Shown here one piece after another: positions 51,219-60,601 of a stretch of DNA of 64,000 nt (positions are counted from its first letter, which is position 1; each line of letters opens with the position of its first letter). The translations under genes and the position numbers were made by a program. The stretch spans positions 1 through 64,000 of the forward strand of contig NZ_JYLH01000011.1 in the NCBI RefSeq assembly GCF_001439685.1, written 5' to 3'. A model generated the notes under the pieces. That model saw only the letters and a list, made by a program, of their open reading frames with translations, made no database searches and had not been told where the DNA came from. This DNA comes from Pseudomonas libanensis (lineage in GTDB: Bacteria > Pseudomonadota > Gammaproteobacteria > Pseudomonadales > Pseudomonadaceae).

Positions 51219-51315
51219 AAAATGTGGGAGGGGGCTTGCCCCCGATAGCGGTGTGTCAGGCGCTGATTTATTCGCTGAGCCACTGCAATCGGGGGCAAGC
51301 CCCCTCCCACATTTT
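51219..51315. repeat. REP-type repeat pair
   Basis: Inverted units AAAATGTGGGAGGGGGCTTG and its complement ending CCCCCTCCCACATTTT, with GATAGCGGTGTGTCAG inside. Located between cynR and the convergent PheC-like gene. Confidence 0.88.
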
Positions 51316-51342
51316 GACCGCTGTGTACCCGTTGGATCGCCG

Positions 51343-52116
51343 TCACGGGGCCGCCAGCCACTGGCTGACGATGCCCGCATACGCACCGTTTGCTACGCTC
51401 AGGTGCAGCCACTGATCCACATAGCTCTTCCAGGCCACATCATCCCGAGGCAGCAGGAAGGCTTTTTCACTGTATTGCATCGGCTGCTCCGGGTTGACCG
51501 CACACAACCCAGGTTTGAGCTTCTGCTGATAACGCGCCTCGCTGGCGTCGGTAATCATCACATCGGCTTTGCCCGCCAGCAGTTCATCAAAAATCGTCAC
51601 GTTGTCATGCAGGCGAATCTGCGTCTGGCCCAAGTGCGCACGGGCAAACACTTCATTGGTGCCACCGGCGGGCTCGATCACCCGCACCTGGGGCTGATTG
51701 ATCTGTTCGACTGTCTGGTAGCGCTGCACGTCGGCGCAGCGCACCAGCGGGATCTTGCCGTCGACTCCGAGGGATTGGCTGAAGAAGGCCTTTTTCTGGC
51801 GCTCCAGCGACACGGAAATACCGCCCACGGCGATGTCGCAACGTTGGGCAAGGAAGTCCGGCATCAGGGTTTTCCAGGTCGTAGGCACCCAGTTGACCTT
51901 GGCGTTGAGGCTCTTGGCCAGGGATTCGGCCATGGCAATATCAATGCCTTCATAGCGACCGTCGGTACGCAACGAGGTGTAGGGCTTGTAGTCGCCGGTG
52001 GTGCAGACGGTGAGGGTGCCGCGCTGAAGCACTTCATCCAGGCGCGAGGCGCCGGTGTCGGCCTGGGCGGTGCTTGCCAGGGTCGCCAGTACACAGAGGG
52101 CTAGAGGCACTTTCAT
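51343..52116 (-). CDS. periplasmic PheC-like cyclohexadienyl dehydratase / solute-binding protein
   Basis: A 257-residue exported protein (signal MKVPLALCVLATLASTAQA) with the type II solute-binding fold. SRLDEVLQRGTLTVCTTGDY, KPYTSLRTDGRYEGIDIAMA, GGISVSLERQKKAFFS and CAVNPEQPMQYSEKAFLLPR follow P. aeruginosa PheC closely, and PheC converts arogenate and prephenate to phenylalanine and phenylpyruvate. Amino-acid ABC binding proteins share the fold, so enzymatic activity is probable but not certain. The frame extends to 52206, but the signal peptide fixes the start at 52116. Confidence 0.8.
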   Translation of the reverse strand: MKVPLALCVLATLASTAQADTGASRLDEVLQRGTLTVCTTGDYKPYTSLRTDGRYEGIDIAMAESLAKSLNAKVNWVPTTWKTLMPDFLAQRCDIAVGGISVSLERQKKAFFSQSLGVDGKIPLVRCADVQRYQTVEQINQPQVRVIEPAGGTNEVFARAHLGQTQIRLHDNVTIFDELLAGKADVMITDASEARYQQKLKPGLCAVNPEQPMQYSEKAFLLPRDDVAWKSYVDQWLHLSVANGAYAGIVSQWLAAP

Positions 52117-52495
52117 GGGAGTCGAATCCTTGGGGGCCATGCGGGGGGTGGCCATTATTTCCAGCAGAGCGCCAAGGTAGCAAGGGCGGCGAATGTTTGG
52201 CCGCATTGCAACAAAACGTTATAGAACTGGGAACTAACTCGCGATCAACGCGTGCTAAGGTGCCGGGCATCTACCTCAATGTGATTTGCGCATGGACGGT
52301 TCTTCCCCTCATCCCGCGACATCGCCCGTGCCCGGCTCGGCCGATATTGAGGCGCTACCCTCCGAACTGGCCTTCTGGGCCTTGTTTCACTGCCGACACG
52401 CACGCCCACCCGATACCTTTTTCCTACGTTGATCTACCCCATAGATGACGCGCTCCTGTGCGCATCTGCCTGACCCAAACGTATGAGAAGCCCCC

Positions 52496-53866
52496 ATGAG
52501 TGTGTTTGCCAGCCTGCACGAAGCCCAGGCGTTCCTTGAACAGAACCCGGACATCGAGCTGTTCGAACTGTTTATCCTCGACAACAACGGCGTACCACGC
52601 GGCAAGCTGCTGCACCGCGACGAGCTGCTGGCGGTGTACGAAACCGGCCGGCCACTGCCCAGCACCATCCTCGGCTTGACCATCAATGGCGATGACGTAG
52701 AAGACTCCGGGCTGGTATGGGAAGTGGGCGATATCGACTGTCGCGCCTACCCGATCAGCGGCAGTCTGCAGCGTATGCCCTGGCGCTTGATCCCAACCGC
52801 TGCGGTGCAAGTCAGCATGCACCCCACCGAAGGCTTACCCGCCACCGTCGCCGACCCCCGGCACTTGCTGGCCAAGGTCATCGATGCGCTCAAGGCCGAC
52901 GGTTATTACCCGGTGATGGCCGCGGAACTGGAGTTCTACCTGCTCGACCAGAAGCCCGACAGTAACGGTCGCCCACAACCGGCGCGGGACGCGGACGGCA
53001 AGCGTCCACGTTCGACCCAGGTCTACGGCCTGCGCGAACTGGAGCAGATCGAGCCGTTTCTCGCCGACCTCTATAGCGCCTGCAAACTGCAAGGTATCCC
53101 GGCGCGCACGGCCATCTCTGAATACGCTCCGGGCCAGGTTGAAATCACCCTCGAACATCGCACTGACGCATTGCAGGCGATGGACGAGGCGGTGCGCTAC
53201 AAACGCCTGGTCAAGGGCGTGGCCCACAAGCATGGGATGACGGCGTGTTTCATGGCCAAGCCATTCGATGACCTGGCCGGCACCGGCATGCATATGCACG
53301 TCAGCCTGGCCGATGCCCAGGGCCAAAACCTGTTCGCCAGCGAGGCAGCTGATGGCACGCCGCTGTTGCGCCAGGCGGTGGGCGGCATGCTCGACACCTT
53401 GCTTGATTCGTTGCTGATGTTCTGCCCTAACGCCAACTCTTATCGGCGCTTTCAGACCAACAGCTACGCGCCCCTGGCCGCCACCTGGGGCGTGGACAAC
53501 CGCACCGTCAGTCTGCGCGTGCCTGGTGGCCCGGCCCATTCCCGGCATATCGAACATCGCATTTGCGGGGCTGATGCCAATCCTTACCTGGCGGCCGCTG
53601 CGATTCTTGCCGGCATCCACCGCGGCATCCGCGAACAGCGCGACCCCGGTGCCCCGGTGGAAGGCAACGGCTACGCCCAGGCCAAGAAGTTGCTGCCTAC
53701 CGATTGGCTGACCACCCTGCGCGCCCTTGAGGGGTCAAGTTGGGCACGGGATGCATTCGGCAGTGAATTCCTCGGCGTCTATCTGGCTGTTAAACGCGAG
53801 GAATACCGCGAGTTCATGGGCGAGGTGGGGGAGCAGGATTGGCGTTGGTATCTGCACCAGGCGTGA
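52496..53866 (+). CDS. glutamine-synthetase-family ligase (gamma-glutamylpolyamine synthetase-like)
   Basis: A 456-residue GS-fold enzyme. The N-terminal beta-grasp LFELFILDNNGVPRGK, catalytic AAELEFYLLD, EYAPGQVEI, GTGMHMHVSL (ATP/Glu site) and NRTVSLRVPGG are present, while the adenylylation loop of true GlnA is absent. Such PuuA/SpuI-type enzymes ligate glutamate to a polyamine or other amine. The usual partner genes (puuB, puuD) are not adjacent. The ATG at 52496 is 380 bases past the PheC-like start, in the opposite orientation. Confidence 0.9.
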   Translation: MSVFASLHEAQAFLEQNPDIELFELFILDNNGVPRGKLLHRDELLAVYETGRPLPSTILGLTINGDDVEDSGLVWEVGDIDCRAYPISGSLQRMPWRLIPTAAVQVSMHPTEGLPATVADPRHLLAKVIDALKADGYYPVMAAELEFYLLDQKPDSNGRPQPARDADGKRPRSTQVYGLRELEQIEPFLADLYSACKLQGIPARTAISEYAPGQVEITLEHRTDALQAMDEAVRYKRLVKGVAHKHGMTACFMAKPFDDLAGTGMHMHVSLADAQGQNLFASEAADGTPLLRQAVGGMLDTLLDSLLMFCPNANSYRRFQTNSYAPLAATWGVDNRTVSLRVPGGPAHSRHIEHRICGADANPYLAAAAILAGIHRGIREQRDPGAPVEGNGYAQAKKLLPTDWLTTLRALEGSSWARDAFGSEFLGVYLAVKREEYREFMGEVGEQDWRWYLHQA

Positions 53867-53966
53867 CCGATTCACGGTAGTGAGGCTTTCGACCTTTTTT
53901 TCACGTTGCGGTGGTTAAGCTGCGGATCAAGGTCGTTCACTACCGTTCTATCCATATGAGCCCGCG

Positions 53967-54566
53967 ATGTCGCCACAACCCCCATCCTCCATTGAGATCG
54001 AATTCGCTGAGCGCTGTGGCCGTGAGCACGCCACGGTCTGCGGTGACCCGCGCCCACCCCGGCCGCTGCAGCGCCTGGCGGCGTGGCGGGATGCGCGGCT
54101 GGTACGCCATGCATTGAAGGTGGCCGGCGAGCCGGGGCTTATCCTTGACCTGGCGTGTGGTTCGGGGCGTTTCTGGCCAGTGTTGGCTGAGCACGTCAAC
54201 CGGGTGATCCTGGCCTCGGACCACTCCCAGGCCATGCTCGATCACGCTCGTACCCATCATCCGGGGGCGCTGCTCAAGCGCGTCAAGACATTCCAGGGCT
54301 CGGCGTTTTCCATTGGTCTATCGGCGAATGCGGTGGACTGTATTTTCTGCCTGGAATTGTTTCGTCATGTGCCCGGCAGCGATGCGCGATTAATGTTGTT
54401 ACGCGAGTTTCACCGCGTCAGCCGCGACACGGTCATTGTCGCGGTGAACGTAGGAACACCGGTGGAAGACGAGTTTCGTCAGGCAGGCTTCAAGATTCTG
54501 AATTATCAGGAGTTCCTGCCGGGCTCCAGGCTGTGGTGCGTCTACGTTCTGCGTAAGAGAGGATAA
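53967..54566 (+). CDS. class I SAM-dependent methyltransferase
   Basis: A 199-residue Rossmann methyltransferase: motif I LILDLACGSGRFWPVLA (about residues 57-73), motif II ILASDHSQAML, post-I acidic region, and LLREFHRVSRDTVIVAVN at motif IV. Substrate unknown; general members of this group modify small molecules or quinones. It sits between the GS-like gene and rnd with about 100 bases on either side and probably has its own promoter. Confidence 0.82.
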   Translation: MSPQPPSSIEIEFAERCGREHATVCGDPRPPRPLQRLAAWRDARLVRHALKVAGEPGLILDLACGSGRFWPVLAEHVNRVILASDHSQAMLDHARTHHPGALLKRVKTFQGSAFSIGLSANAVDCIFCLELFRHVPGSDARLMLLREFHRVSRDTVIVAVNVGTPVEDEFRQAGFKILNYQEFLPGSRLWCVYVLRKRG

Positions 54567-54688
54567 CTTCCATTCGTCGGACTATTCTTCATCTCCTGTC
54601 GGAGTTTTCATGATGCTGTGTGCACTGCGGATGCTCGCAAGTCCCTTTAGCGATATATACTGCGCGCCATTCTTCAAGGGAGAGCCGT

Positions 54689-55822
54689 GTGGCCATCGAT
54701 ATTCACTGGATCTGCGACAACGATAGCCTCGGCCAGCATTGCGCCGAATGGCAGCAGTTGCCATTCGTCGCCCTCGACACCGAATTCATGCGGGTCGACA
54801 CCTTTTATCCTATTGCCGGGCTGATCCAGATCGGTGATGGCATCCGCGCTTACCTGATCGATCCGCTGACCATCGATAATTGGCAACCCTTGGCCGCCTT
54901 GCTGGAAAACCCGGCGGTGATCAAAGTGGTGCACGCCTGCAGCGAAGACCTGGAAGTGTTGCTACGCCTGACCGGCAGCCTGCCGGTGCCGTTGTTCGAC
55001 ACCCAGTTGGCAGCGGCTTATCTCAATCTTGGTTTCTCCATGGGCTACTCACGCCTGGTACAAGCCGTGCTGGACATCGAGCTGCCCAAGGGCGAAACCC
55101 GCTCCGACTGGCTGCAGCGGCCATTGTCCGAGACGCAGGTCAGCTACGCCGCCGAAGACGCGGTGCACCTGGCCGAGGTGTATATCCGCCTGCGCCCGCA
55201 GCTATCGGATGACAAGTACGCCTGGGTACTGGAAGACGGTGCCGAACTGGTGGCCAACCTGCGTCGTGAGATCGACCCCTACGAGGTCTACCGCGATGCC
55301 AAGCTGGCATGGAAACTCTCCCGTGCCCAACTCGCCGTGCTGCGTGAGCTATGCGCCTGGCGCGAGCAGCAAGCCCGTGCCCGCGACCTGCCGCGCAACC
55401 GCATCATTCGCGAACACTCGTTGTGGCCGCTGGCCAAATCCCAGCCGGATAACCTGGCGGCGCTGGGCAAGATCGAAGACATGCACCCGCGCACCGTGCG
55501 CCAGGACGGCCAGTTCCTGCTGGACCTGATCAAGCGAGCCGGCAGCGTGCCGATGGACCAATGGCCTCCCGCCGTCGCCGAGCCTTTGCCGGTGGACGCA
55601 GCCACGCTGATCAAGCAACTGCGTGCCCTGGGCCAGACGTTCGCCGAACGCCTGGACATGGCGCCGGAACTGATGCTGCGCAAGAAAACCCTCGAAGCCC
55701 TGGTTAAAAGCGGCTACCCCGATGGGCCTTATCAACTGCCAGACTCGCTGCGTGGCTGGCGTCGCGAGCTGATGGGCCAAGCGCTGCTCGACAGCCTGGC
55801 CACTGCCGGAGAACAGCCTTGA
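54689..55822 (+). CDS. rnd: ribonuclease D
   Basis: A 377-residue 3'-5' exoribonuclease that trims tRNA and other stable RNA precursors. The DEDDy residues are seen in VALDTEFMRVD (Exo I), HACSEDLEVL (Exo II) and SYAAEDAVHLAEV (Exo III, Y-x3-D); an HRDC domain follows (LAVLRELCAWREQQARARDL). The GTG at 54689 with AGGGAGAG is the proper start; the frame opens 23 codons earlier. Its stop overlaps the ycgL start by four bases. Confidence 0.96.
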   Translation: MAIDIHWICDNDSLGQHCAEWQQLPFVALDTEFMRVDTFYPIAGLIQIGDGIRAYLIDPLTIDNWQPLAALLENPAVIKVVHACSEDLEVLLRLTGSLPVPLFDTQLAAAYLNLGFSMGYSRLVQAVLDIELPKGETRSDWLQRPLSETQVSYAAEDAVHLAEVYIRLRPQLSDDKYAWVLEDGAELVANLRREIDPYEVYRDAKLAWKLSRAQLAVLRELCAWREQQARARDLPRNRIIREHSLWPLAKSQPDNLAALGKIEDMHPRTVRQDGQFLLDLIKRAGSVPMDQWPPAVAEPLPVDAATLIKQLRALGQTFAERLDMAPELMLRKKTLEALVKSGYPDGPYQLPDSLRGWRRELMGQALLDSLATAGEQP

Positions 55823-56112
55823 AACGTATTTGCTCCATCTATCGCAGCAAGAAAAAAGACGGCATGTACCTCTATGTGCTCAAAAGCGACGCCCTGGAAC
55901 GCGTGCCAGAACCCTTGATGGAAGCTTTCGGCAAGGCGCACCACGCCTTCGACATGGTGCTGACGCCGGAGCGCAAGCTGTCCCGCGAAGACATCACGGT
56001 GGTGCTGGAAAACCTCGACAAGCAGGGTTACCACCTGCAAATGCCGCCGGCCGAGGATGAGTACATCGAGCACTTGCCCGAAGAGCTGCTGCGCCGCAAC
56101 GACCCGATGTGA
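55819..56112 (+). CDS. ycgL: YcgL domain protein
   Basis: A 97-residue small protein of the YcgL family (MKRICSIYRSKKKDGMYLYV, RVPEPLMEAFGKAHHAFDMV and LENLDKQGYHLQMPP). The function is unknown; it is nearly always beside rnd in gamma-proteobacteria, as here with a four-base overlap, so translation is coupled and a role in RNA metabolism is possible. Confidence 0.95.
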   Translation: MKRICSIYRSKKKDGMYLYVLKSDALERVPEPLMEAFGKAHHAFDMVLTPERKLSREDITVVLENLDKQGYHLQMPPAEDEYIEHLPEELLRRNDPM

Positions 56113-56220
56113 TCGATCAGTGCCCGCATCAGGGCACAGGCTTTAAATGGAATCGTATTAGAGGACGGTGGCCGTAAGGAAGCGGGCGGCCGTCTGCACT
56201 GTTTTTGAAAGGTTTGAACC

Positions 56221-57153
56221 ATGCGTGTTCTGATTGCTGAACAGGATCACCCGCTCTACGCCCAATTGCTCAAGGAAGCGGCCCCAGACCTTGAAGTGCT
56301 GACCAGCGGCGATTCGGCCGAACTCTCGCGGCTGGCCGCCGATTGCCCGGTATGGCTGGGCCAGCCCGATCTGCTGGCGACCCTGCTGCGCCAGGGCCAT
56401 CACCCGCAGTGGCTGCAATCGACCTGGGCGGGCATCACGCCGCTGCTGGCCGATGGCTTGCCCCGCGACTATCGCCTGACCCGTGCGGTGGGGATTTATG
56501 GCCAGGTCATGGCCGAGTTTGTCCTCACTTACATGCTGGGCCACGAGCGCGAAGTGCTGGCGCGTCTGGTCAGCCAGGTCGAGCGCAAGTGGGACAACCG
56601 CATGGGCCAGAGCCTGGCTGGGCGCAAGGCGCTGATCGTCGGCACCGGTGACATCGGCCAGAGCGTGGCCGAGTTTCTGCTGCCGTTCGGCGTGCAGCTG
56701 TATGGCATCGCCAGCCAGGCTCGCGAGCAGGCACCGTTTATCGAAGTGGCGGGGCTCGACCAGTTGGGCCGGCTGGTGGGGGAGGTGGATTACGTGATCA
56801 ATCTGTTGCCCAACACGCCGGATACCCATGACCTGTACGACGCTGCGCTGTTCAAGCAATTCAAGCCCACCGGTTTGTTTATCAACGTCGGACGCGGCGT
56901 GGCAGTGGTGGACGCCGATCTGGTCGAGGCGCTCAAGGAAGGGCACCTGGCCGGCGCGGTGATCGACGTGTGCCGCCAGGAGCCCTTGCCGCAACGCCAC
57001 CCGTTCTGGACGGCGTGGGGTTTGCTGTTGACCGGGCACAGCTCGGCGCCGACCTCGCCGCCAATGATGGTCGCGTTGTTCCTGGAGAACGTGCGCGCGT
57101 ACCAAGCCAAGCAGCCATTGCGCGCAGAAGTGAGCTTCGATCGCGGTTACTGA
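56221..57153 (+). CDS. D-2-hydroxyacid dehydrogenase, GhrA-like
   Basis: A 310-residue enzyme of the D-isomer-specific 2-hydroxyacid dehydrogenase family. The NAD(P) motif is GTGDIG (KALIVGTGDIGQSVAEFLLP). The catalytic Arg is in FINVGRGVAV, the Glu in VCRQEPLPQ and the His in LLTGHSSAP. The shortened N-terminal domain is like that of glyoxylate/hydroxypyruvate reductase A. It follows ycgL after 108 bases. Confidence 0.92.
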   Translation: MRVLIAEQDHPLYAQLLKEAAPDLEVLTSGDSAELSRLAADCPVWLGQPDLLATLLRQGHHPQWLQSTWAGITPLLADGLPRDYRLTRAVGIYGQVMAEFVLTYMLGHEREVLARLVSQVERKWDNRMGQSLAGRKALIVGTGDIGQSVAEFLLPFGVQLYGIASQAREQAPFIEVAGLDQLGRLVGEVDYVINLLPNTPDTHDLYDAALFKQFKPTGLFINVGRGVAVVDADLVEALKEGHLAGAVIDVCRQEPLPQRHPFWTAWGLLLTGHSSAPTSPPMMVALFLENVRAYQAKQPLRAEVSFDRGY

Positions 57154-57179
57154 CCGCAGTGCCCGATGCCCGGGCGCAC

Positions 57180-57203
57180 ATGTACACATCCAGTCATGTA
57201 CAT
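57180..57203. promoter_or_regulatory. short dyad upstream of the effector-like gene
   Basis: ATGTACA (57180-57186) and TGTACAT (57197-57203) are inverted repeats; CATGTACA also repeats directly 16 bases apart. The dyad is about 115 bases before the ATG of the 1080-residue protein, in a region A+T-richer than the neighbouring genes. It could be an operator, but no regulator can be named. Confidence 0.3.
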
Positions 57204-57316
57204 AAAGTCTGACAGTCAAGATGGAACGTCCTTACCGGGTTCTCCCACACAGAACTCGCAAATCGCAATTTATGCGTTTTGCAGGATTATCCACTTGACT
57301 AAGGACGGTTACTGTC

Positions 57317-60300
57317 ATGACTACGCTCACCGCGCCCGGTATGCACACTCGGCCTGTGCTCCAGTTCAACCACGTTGCGTCGACCGCTGAAGAAAAGCCA
57401 GCAGTCATTGTTGACGCAAGCGAAACCCTTGCGCCCAAGCCGACCACGACCTTGAAGACAGCGTTGGGTGACCAATGCAACCTGCGAACCCTGGCCGATA
57501 AACTTCAGGGCATCATTCAAGACCTGCCCAGGCAGCTCGCGCCAGCCCCATCGTTATCCATGGCCAAGGCCAGGGAGCAGCTACAAACGGCGCTGGCTAC
57601 GCAGTTGAAAAGCACGCTGATGTATGTGTGCGAAGATTCATCCCACCCCTCGCAGCCGCCTCTGCCGGCTAATCGTCTGATCAGTCTCGAAGCTTTTTTG
57701 CTTGGCTGTGGCATGCCTGTACCGAAAACCCTGGAAGCACTGGTCGAGCTTCGAAACGAGATGGCTTGGCAAGCGCAAGTCCATCCCTTGGGCGACCTTG
57801 GCGGCGGGCTGTCCTGGCCATCTCCAATGCCCGCGCAGCACCAGAACCGCCTGGTAGCGCTGCTGCAAAGCAACACCAGCGGGTTGCCTGGCCTGCCGCT
57901 TGCGGACGGCGCAAAAGGTGCTTTGGGTTATTTGCTCAGCGGCAGTTCGGTATCCGAAGCCGACTTGAAGAAACCCCTGGCCGCGATAGAAAAATTACTC
58001 GACTCAGCCAAAGCCCAAGCCCTTGGGCAAGCCATGCTGAGCCAGCTGGGAGGCAGCCCCCCCGGAAGTGGCGGCAACGACTATGTGCTGGCGGCCATCC
58101 ATCTGGGCCTGGATCCGGAATCCCTGGCGGCACCCGCCCGCAACAGCGTCGCTGGTTTTGATTTGGCGCAGAGCGGGCAGCGGGCCTCGGTGGTGATTGA
58201 CGGGCTGGCCAGGCACCTGGTCGCCAAGGGCCGCACCAGTGCGCAAACCGCCAGCCTCGGCGCCTATCTGCTGTTGGCCAGGACGGCACCCCAGTTTTTG
58301 GTCAAGGACATCCCGCCCAGCGTCACCTATGGCAGTGTGTTGTGGGCACAGCTGGCGATGGCTGTGGGCAAGATCGAAGCGCAAGCCCCAGGCCGTACGC
58401 TCGGCATGGGGTATGCCGAGATCCTGCTGACGGCGGAGAAGCTTCCTAGCGATGAGGTCAGCGAGCAGATCGAATACCAGGCGTTGAAAGATTGGGATGC
58501 CGCCAGGAAATTTGAAACTACGGCTGCACAGACACCCTCGTCGGATGATATGGAGCGCGCCAGGACCGCGTTCAACGAACACCTGAACTCGCTGAAAACC
58601 ACCAGCGTCCTATTGCAAACGCCAATACCCAGCCGCAAGGCAGACGGGCTCGCGCAGCTTAAAGCGGCGTTTCCCGGCATTGACCCAAAACTCTTCGAGG
58701 TGAGGAACATACAGCAGGCCAGGCTCAGGGAAGGCCGGCCCGGCCTTCACCCCGGCATGCGTTCGATGCTGGATATCGTGATGGAAGGCGTCAAGTTGGG
58801 GCCTGAAGATCATTGGATATCCACGGACAAGCGCCTGCCCATCGATAAGTTCTGCGCGCTCTACGAGGTCGGCAAGCTGGGCGTGGCAACCGCCTTCAAG
58901 ACTGCGTACGACTCTGCAATCAATGCACACCAGCAGGGGCATCAAAATGTGGTCCGGCACCTGATTTCCACCTTGCCTCTGGAGGACCGCAAGAACCTGG
59001 AGTTCGGCGAGCTGGAATTCTTCCACACCAACCAGTACAAGATCGCCGGTGATTTGTTCACCCCGCCTGCGCTTCACGTCAGGGGGAATACGTTGGAGGT
59101 AAAAACCACAAGAGACGGGCAAGTTAATATTTACTTGATCGACACGCGCCGAGGCACCATCGAAAAGCAGAACTTCCTCACCCGCCGGCGCAGCGAGCCC
59201 TATACCGACAGTAAGATGGAGTCGCGCGAGGCCAATATCCTCACGAAAACCGTGCGGTTTGCAGCCGATCAAATTATTCCCGAAGGCTCGACGCAGTCCG
59301 ACAGTTTCAATTCCCGTCGCAGTCACTTTATCGCTGACGTCTTCGTAAAATCCCTGGACCTGAAGAACGACGATCTGCTCCGTGAGGCCCGGGACGTGAC
59401 TTCCTATGATCAGGACAGCGCCCGTAATGAGGCGATTGGCGAGTTCTTTCTGAACCTCATTCCACTGCGTTCGGCCATCGTCAATTTCCAGAACGGCAAT
59501 ATCGGCCAGGGTATCTTTGACTTGGCGGTGGATGCCGTGGGCCTGCTCACGCTGGGGGTGGGCAAGGCAGGGCAGGCGGGCAAGGTCGCCAGTAAAGCCT
59601 TATCATCGATGAGCCATCTGGCCAAGGCGGCAAGGTTTGTCGGAGCGACCGCCGTTGAGGCTTTCAACCCGCTGAGTGGCGCAGGTGATCTGTTGGTGGG
59701 GGGCGGCAGGTTATTGAAGGCAGCAGGGCGTCGGCTCAAGCACCTACCGACGGTGCCGGAGGGCGAGTTGGGCAATCGGCTGTTCCGCGAGTTCAAGGTG
59801 CCTGAATCGACGATTGCCGGGCTTTCCCGCAACAATCAGGGGGTGTACGTCGCAGCTGATGGTCACCGCTCGCATATTCGTCATACCGACAGCACGGGCC
59901 AGAGCGCGGTTTACGAAGTGCGCCAAGTCACCCGTACCGTAGATGGCAAGGTGCAGGCGCGGGTGTATCACAACAATCGGCAAACCGGGTTGCAGCTTGA
60001 GCATGTTCAGGGCGATCAATGGCGGCGGTTGGGATTGAAGGGCGGCCACCCAACGTCAATCAAGGAAGACCTCGGGCCGGTTATCGGCCAGGGAGGCGAG
60101 GCCATTGTCTACTCGAGCCTTGATGGAAAACGTGCGTATAAGGATTATGGTCCTACATCTATTGACCCTGAGAATATTCCCAACTCATCGGAAGTGATCG
60201 CTTTCAATCGATTTTACGGCGAGGGTTTTGCACGAGTTGCGGTTGAAAATGGTCGCAAGTATTTGGTCATGAATAGGATAGAGGGCGTGTCTCTGGGGCA

Positions 60301-60559
60301 TTTCGAGAAGGGCAGCTTACCGTCTGAAGCGCGTTCGCTGATGGCCGAGACGATGGCGGAGCTTGAGGCCAAAAATGTCTACCATAACGATATGCAATTG
60401 AAGAACTACATATATTCGGCCAAGGACAAAAAGATATATCCCGTGGATTTGGACGCACTGCCCAGAGAATTGATGCCTTCGTTTTTAATGGACGACTGGC
60501 AACGAGGTAAGCAAAAACTGCTCAGGGAATATGCCCAACTGATCGCAAAAGTGCCTTGA
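57317..60559 (+). CDS. effector/toxin-like protein with C-terminal protein-kinase domain
   Basis: A 1080-residue protein without signal peptide. Residues 1-700 are mostly soluble and helical, with FFHTNQYKIAGDLFTPPALH and QVNIYLIDTRRGTIEK resembling the body of large Pseudomonas toxin-like proteins. Residues about 710-790 hold a Gly/Ala-rich hydrophobic region (LAVDAVGLLTLGVGKAG) like the channel or linker segments of polymorphic toxins. From about 915 a compact kinase is visible: glycine loop IGQGGEAIVY (923-932), ATP Lys942 in RAYKDY, Glu959, hinge near 985, catalytic loop YHNDMQLKN (D1025, N1030) and metal Asp1044/1046 in PVDLDAL. It ends 34 residues later, so the kinase is minimal, as in OspG/NleH-type secreted kinases. 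The module's DNA is markedly A+T-rich. No immunity gene or secretion locus is adjacent. Kinase function is inferred from motifs. Confidence 0.75.
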   Translation: MTTLTAPGMHTRPVLQFNHVASTAEEKPAVIVDASETLAPKPTTTLKTALGDQCNLRTLADKLQGIIQDLPRQLAPAPSLSMAKAREQLQTALATQLKSTLMYVCEDSSHPSQPPLPANRLISLEAFLLGCGMPVPKTLEALVELRNEMAWQAQVHPLGDLGGGLSWPSPMPAQHQNRLVALLQSNTSGLPGLPLADGAKGALGYLLSGSSVSEADLKKPLAAIEKLLDSAKAQALGQAMLSQLGGSPPGSGGNDYVLAAIHLGLDPESLAAPARNSVAGFDLAQSGQRASVVIDGLARHLVAKGRTSAQTASLGAYLLLARTAPQFLVKDIPPSVTYGSVLWAQLAMAVGKIEAQAPGRTLGMGYAEILLTAEKLPSDEVSEQIEYQALKDWDAARKFETTAAQTPSSDDMERARTAFNEHLNSLKTTSVLLQTPIPSRKADGLAQLKAAFPGIDPKLFEVRNIQQARLREGRPGLHPGMRSMLDIVMEGVKLGPEDHWISTDKRLPIDKFCALYEVGKLGVATAFKTAYDSAINAHQQGHQNVVRHLISTLPLEDRKNLEFGELEFFHTNQYKIAGDLFTPPALHVRGNTLEVKTTRDGQVNIYLIDTRRGTIEKQNFLTRRRSEPYTDSKMESREANILTKTVRFAADQIIPEGSTQSDSFNSRRSHFIADVFVKSLDLKNDDLLREARDVTSYDQDSARNEAIGEFFLNLIPLRSAIVNFQNGNIGQGIFDLAVDAVGLLTLGVGKAGQAGKVASKALSSMSHLAKAARFVGATAVEAFNPLSGAGDLLVGGGRLLKAAGRRLKHLPTVPEGELGNRLFREFKVPESTIAGLSRNNQGVYVAADGHRSHIRHTDSTGQSAVYEVRQVTRTVDGKVQARVYHNNRQTGLQLEHVQGDQWRRLGLKGGHPTSIKEDLGPVIGQGGEAIVYSSLDGKRAYKDYGPTSIDPENIPNSSEVIAFNRFYGEGFARVAVENGRKYLVMNRIEGVSLGHFEKGSLPSEARSLMAETMAELEAKNVYHNDMQLKNYIYSAKDKKIYPVDLDALPRELMPSFLMDDWQRGKQKLLREYAQLIAKVP

Positions 60560-60601
60560 GTGAGTTGCCTCGGGCAACCCACTGTCAGCTTTTAATTGCT
60601 C

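Noticed and set aside
52292..52432. 46-codon frame (MDGSSPHPATSPVPG...) before the GS-like gene
   Set aside because: No ribosome-binding site and low-complexity composition; possible but unsupported.
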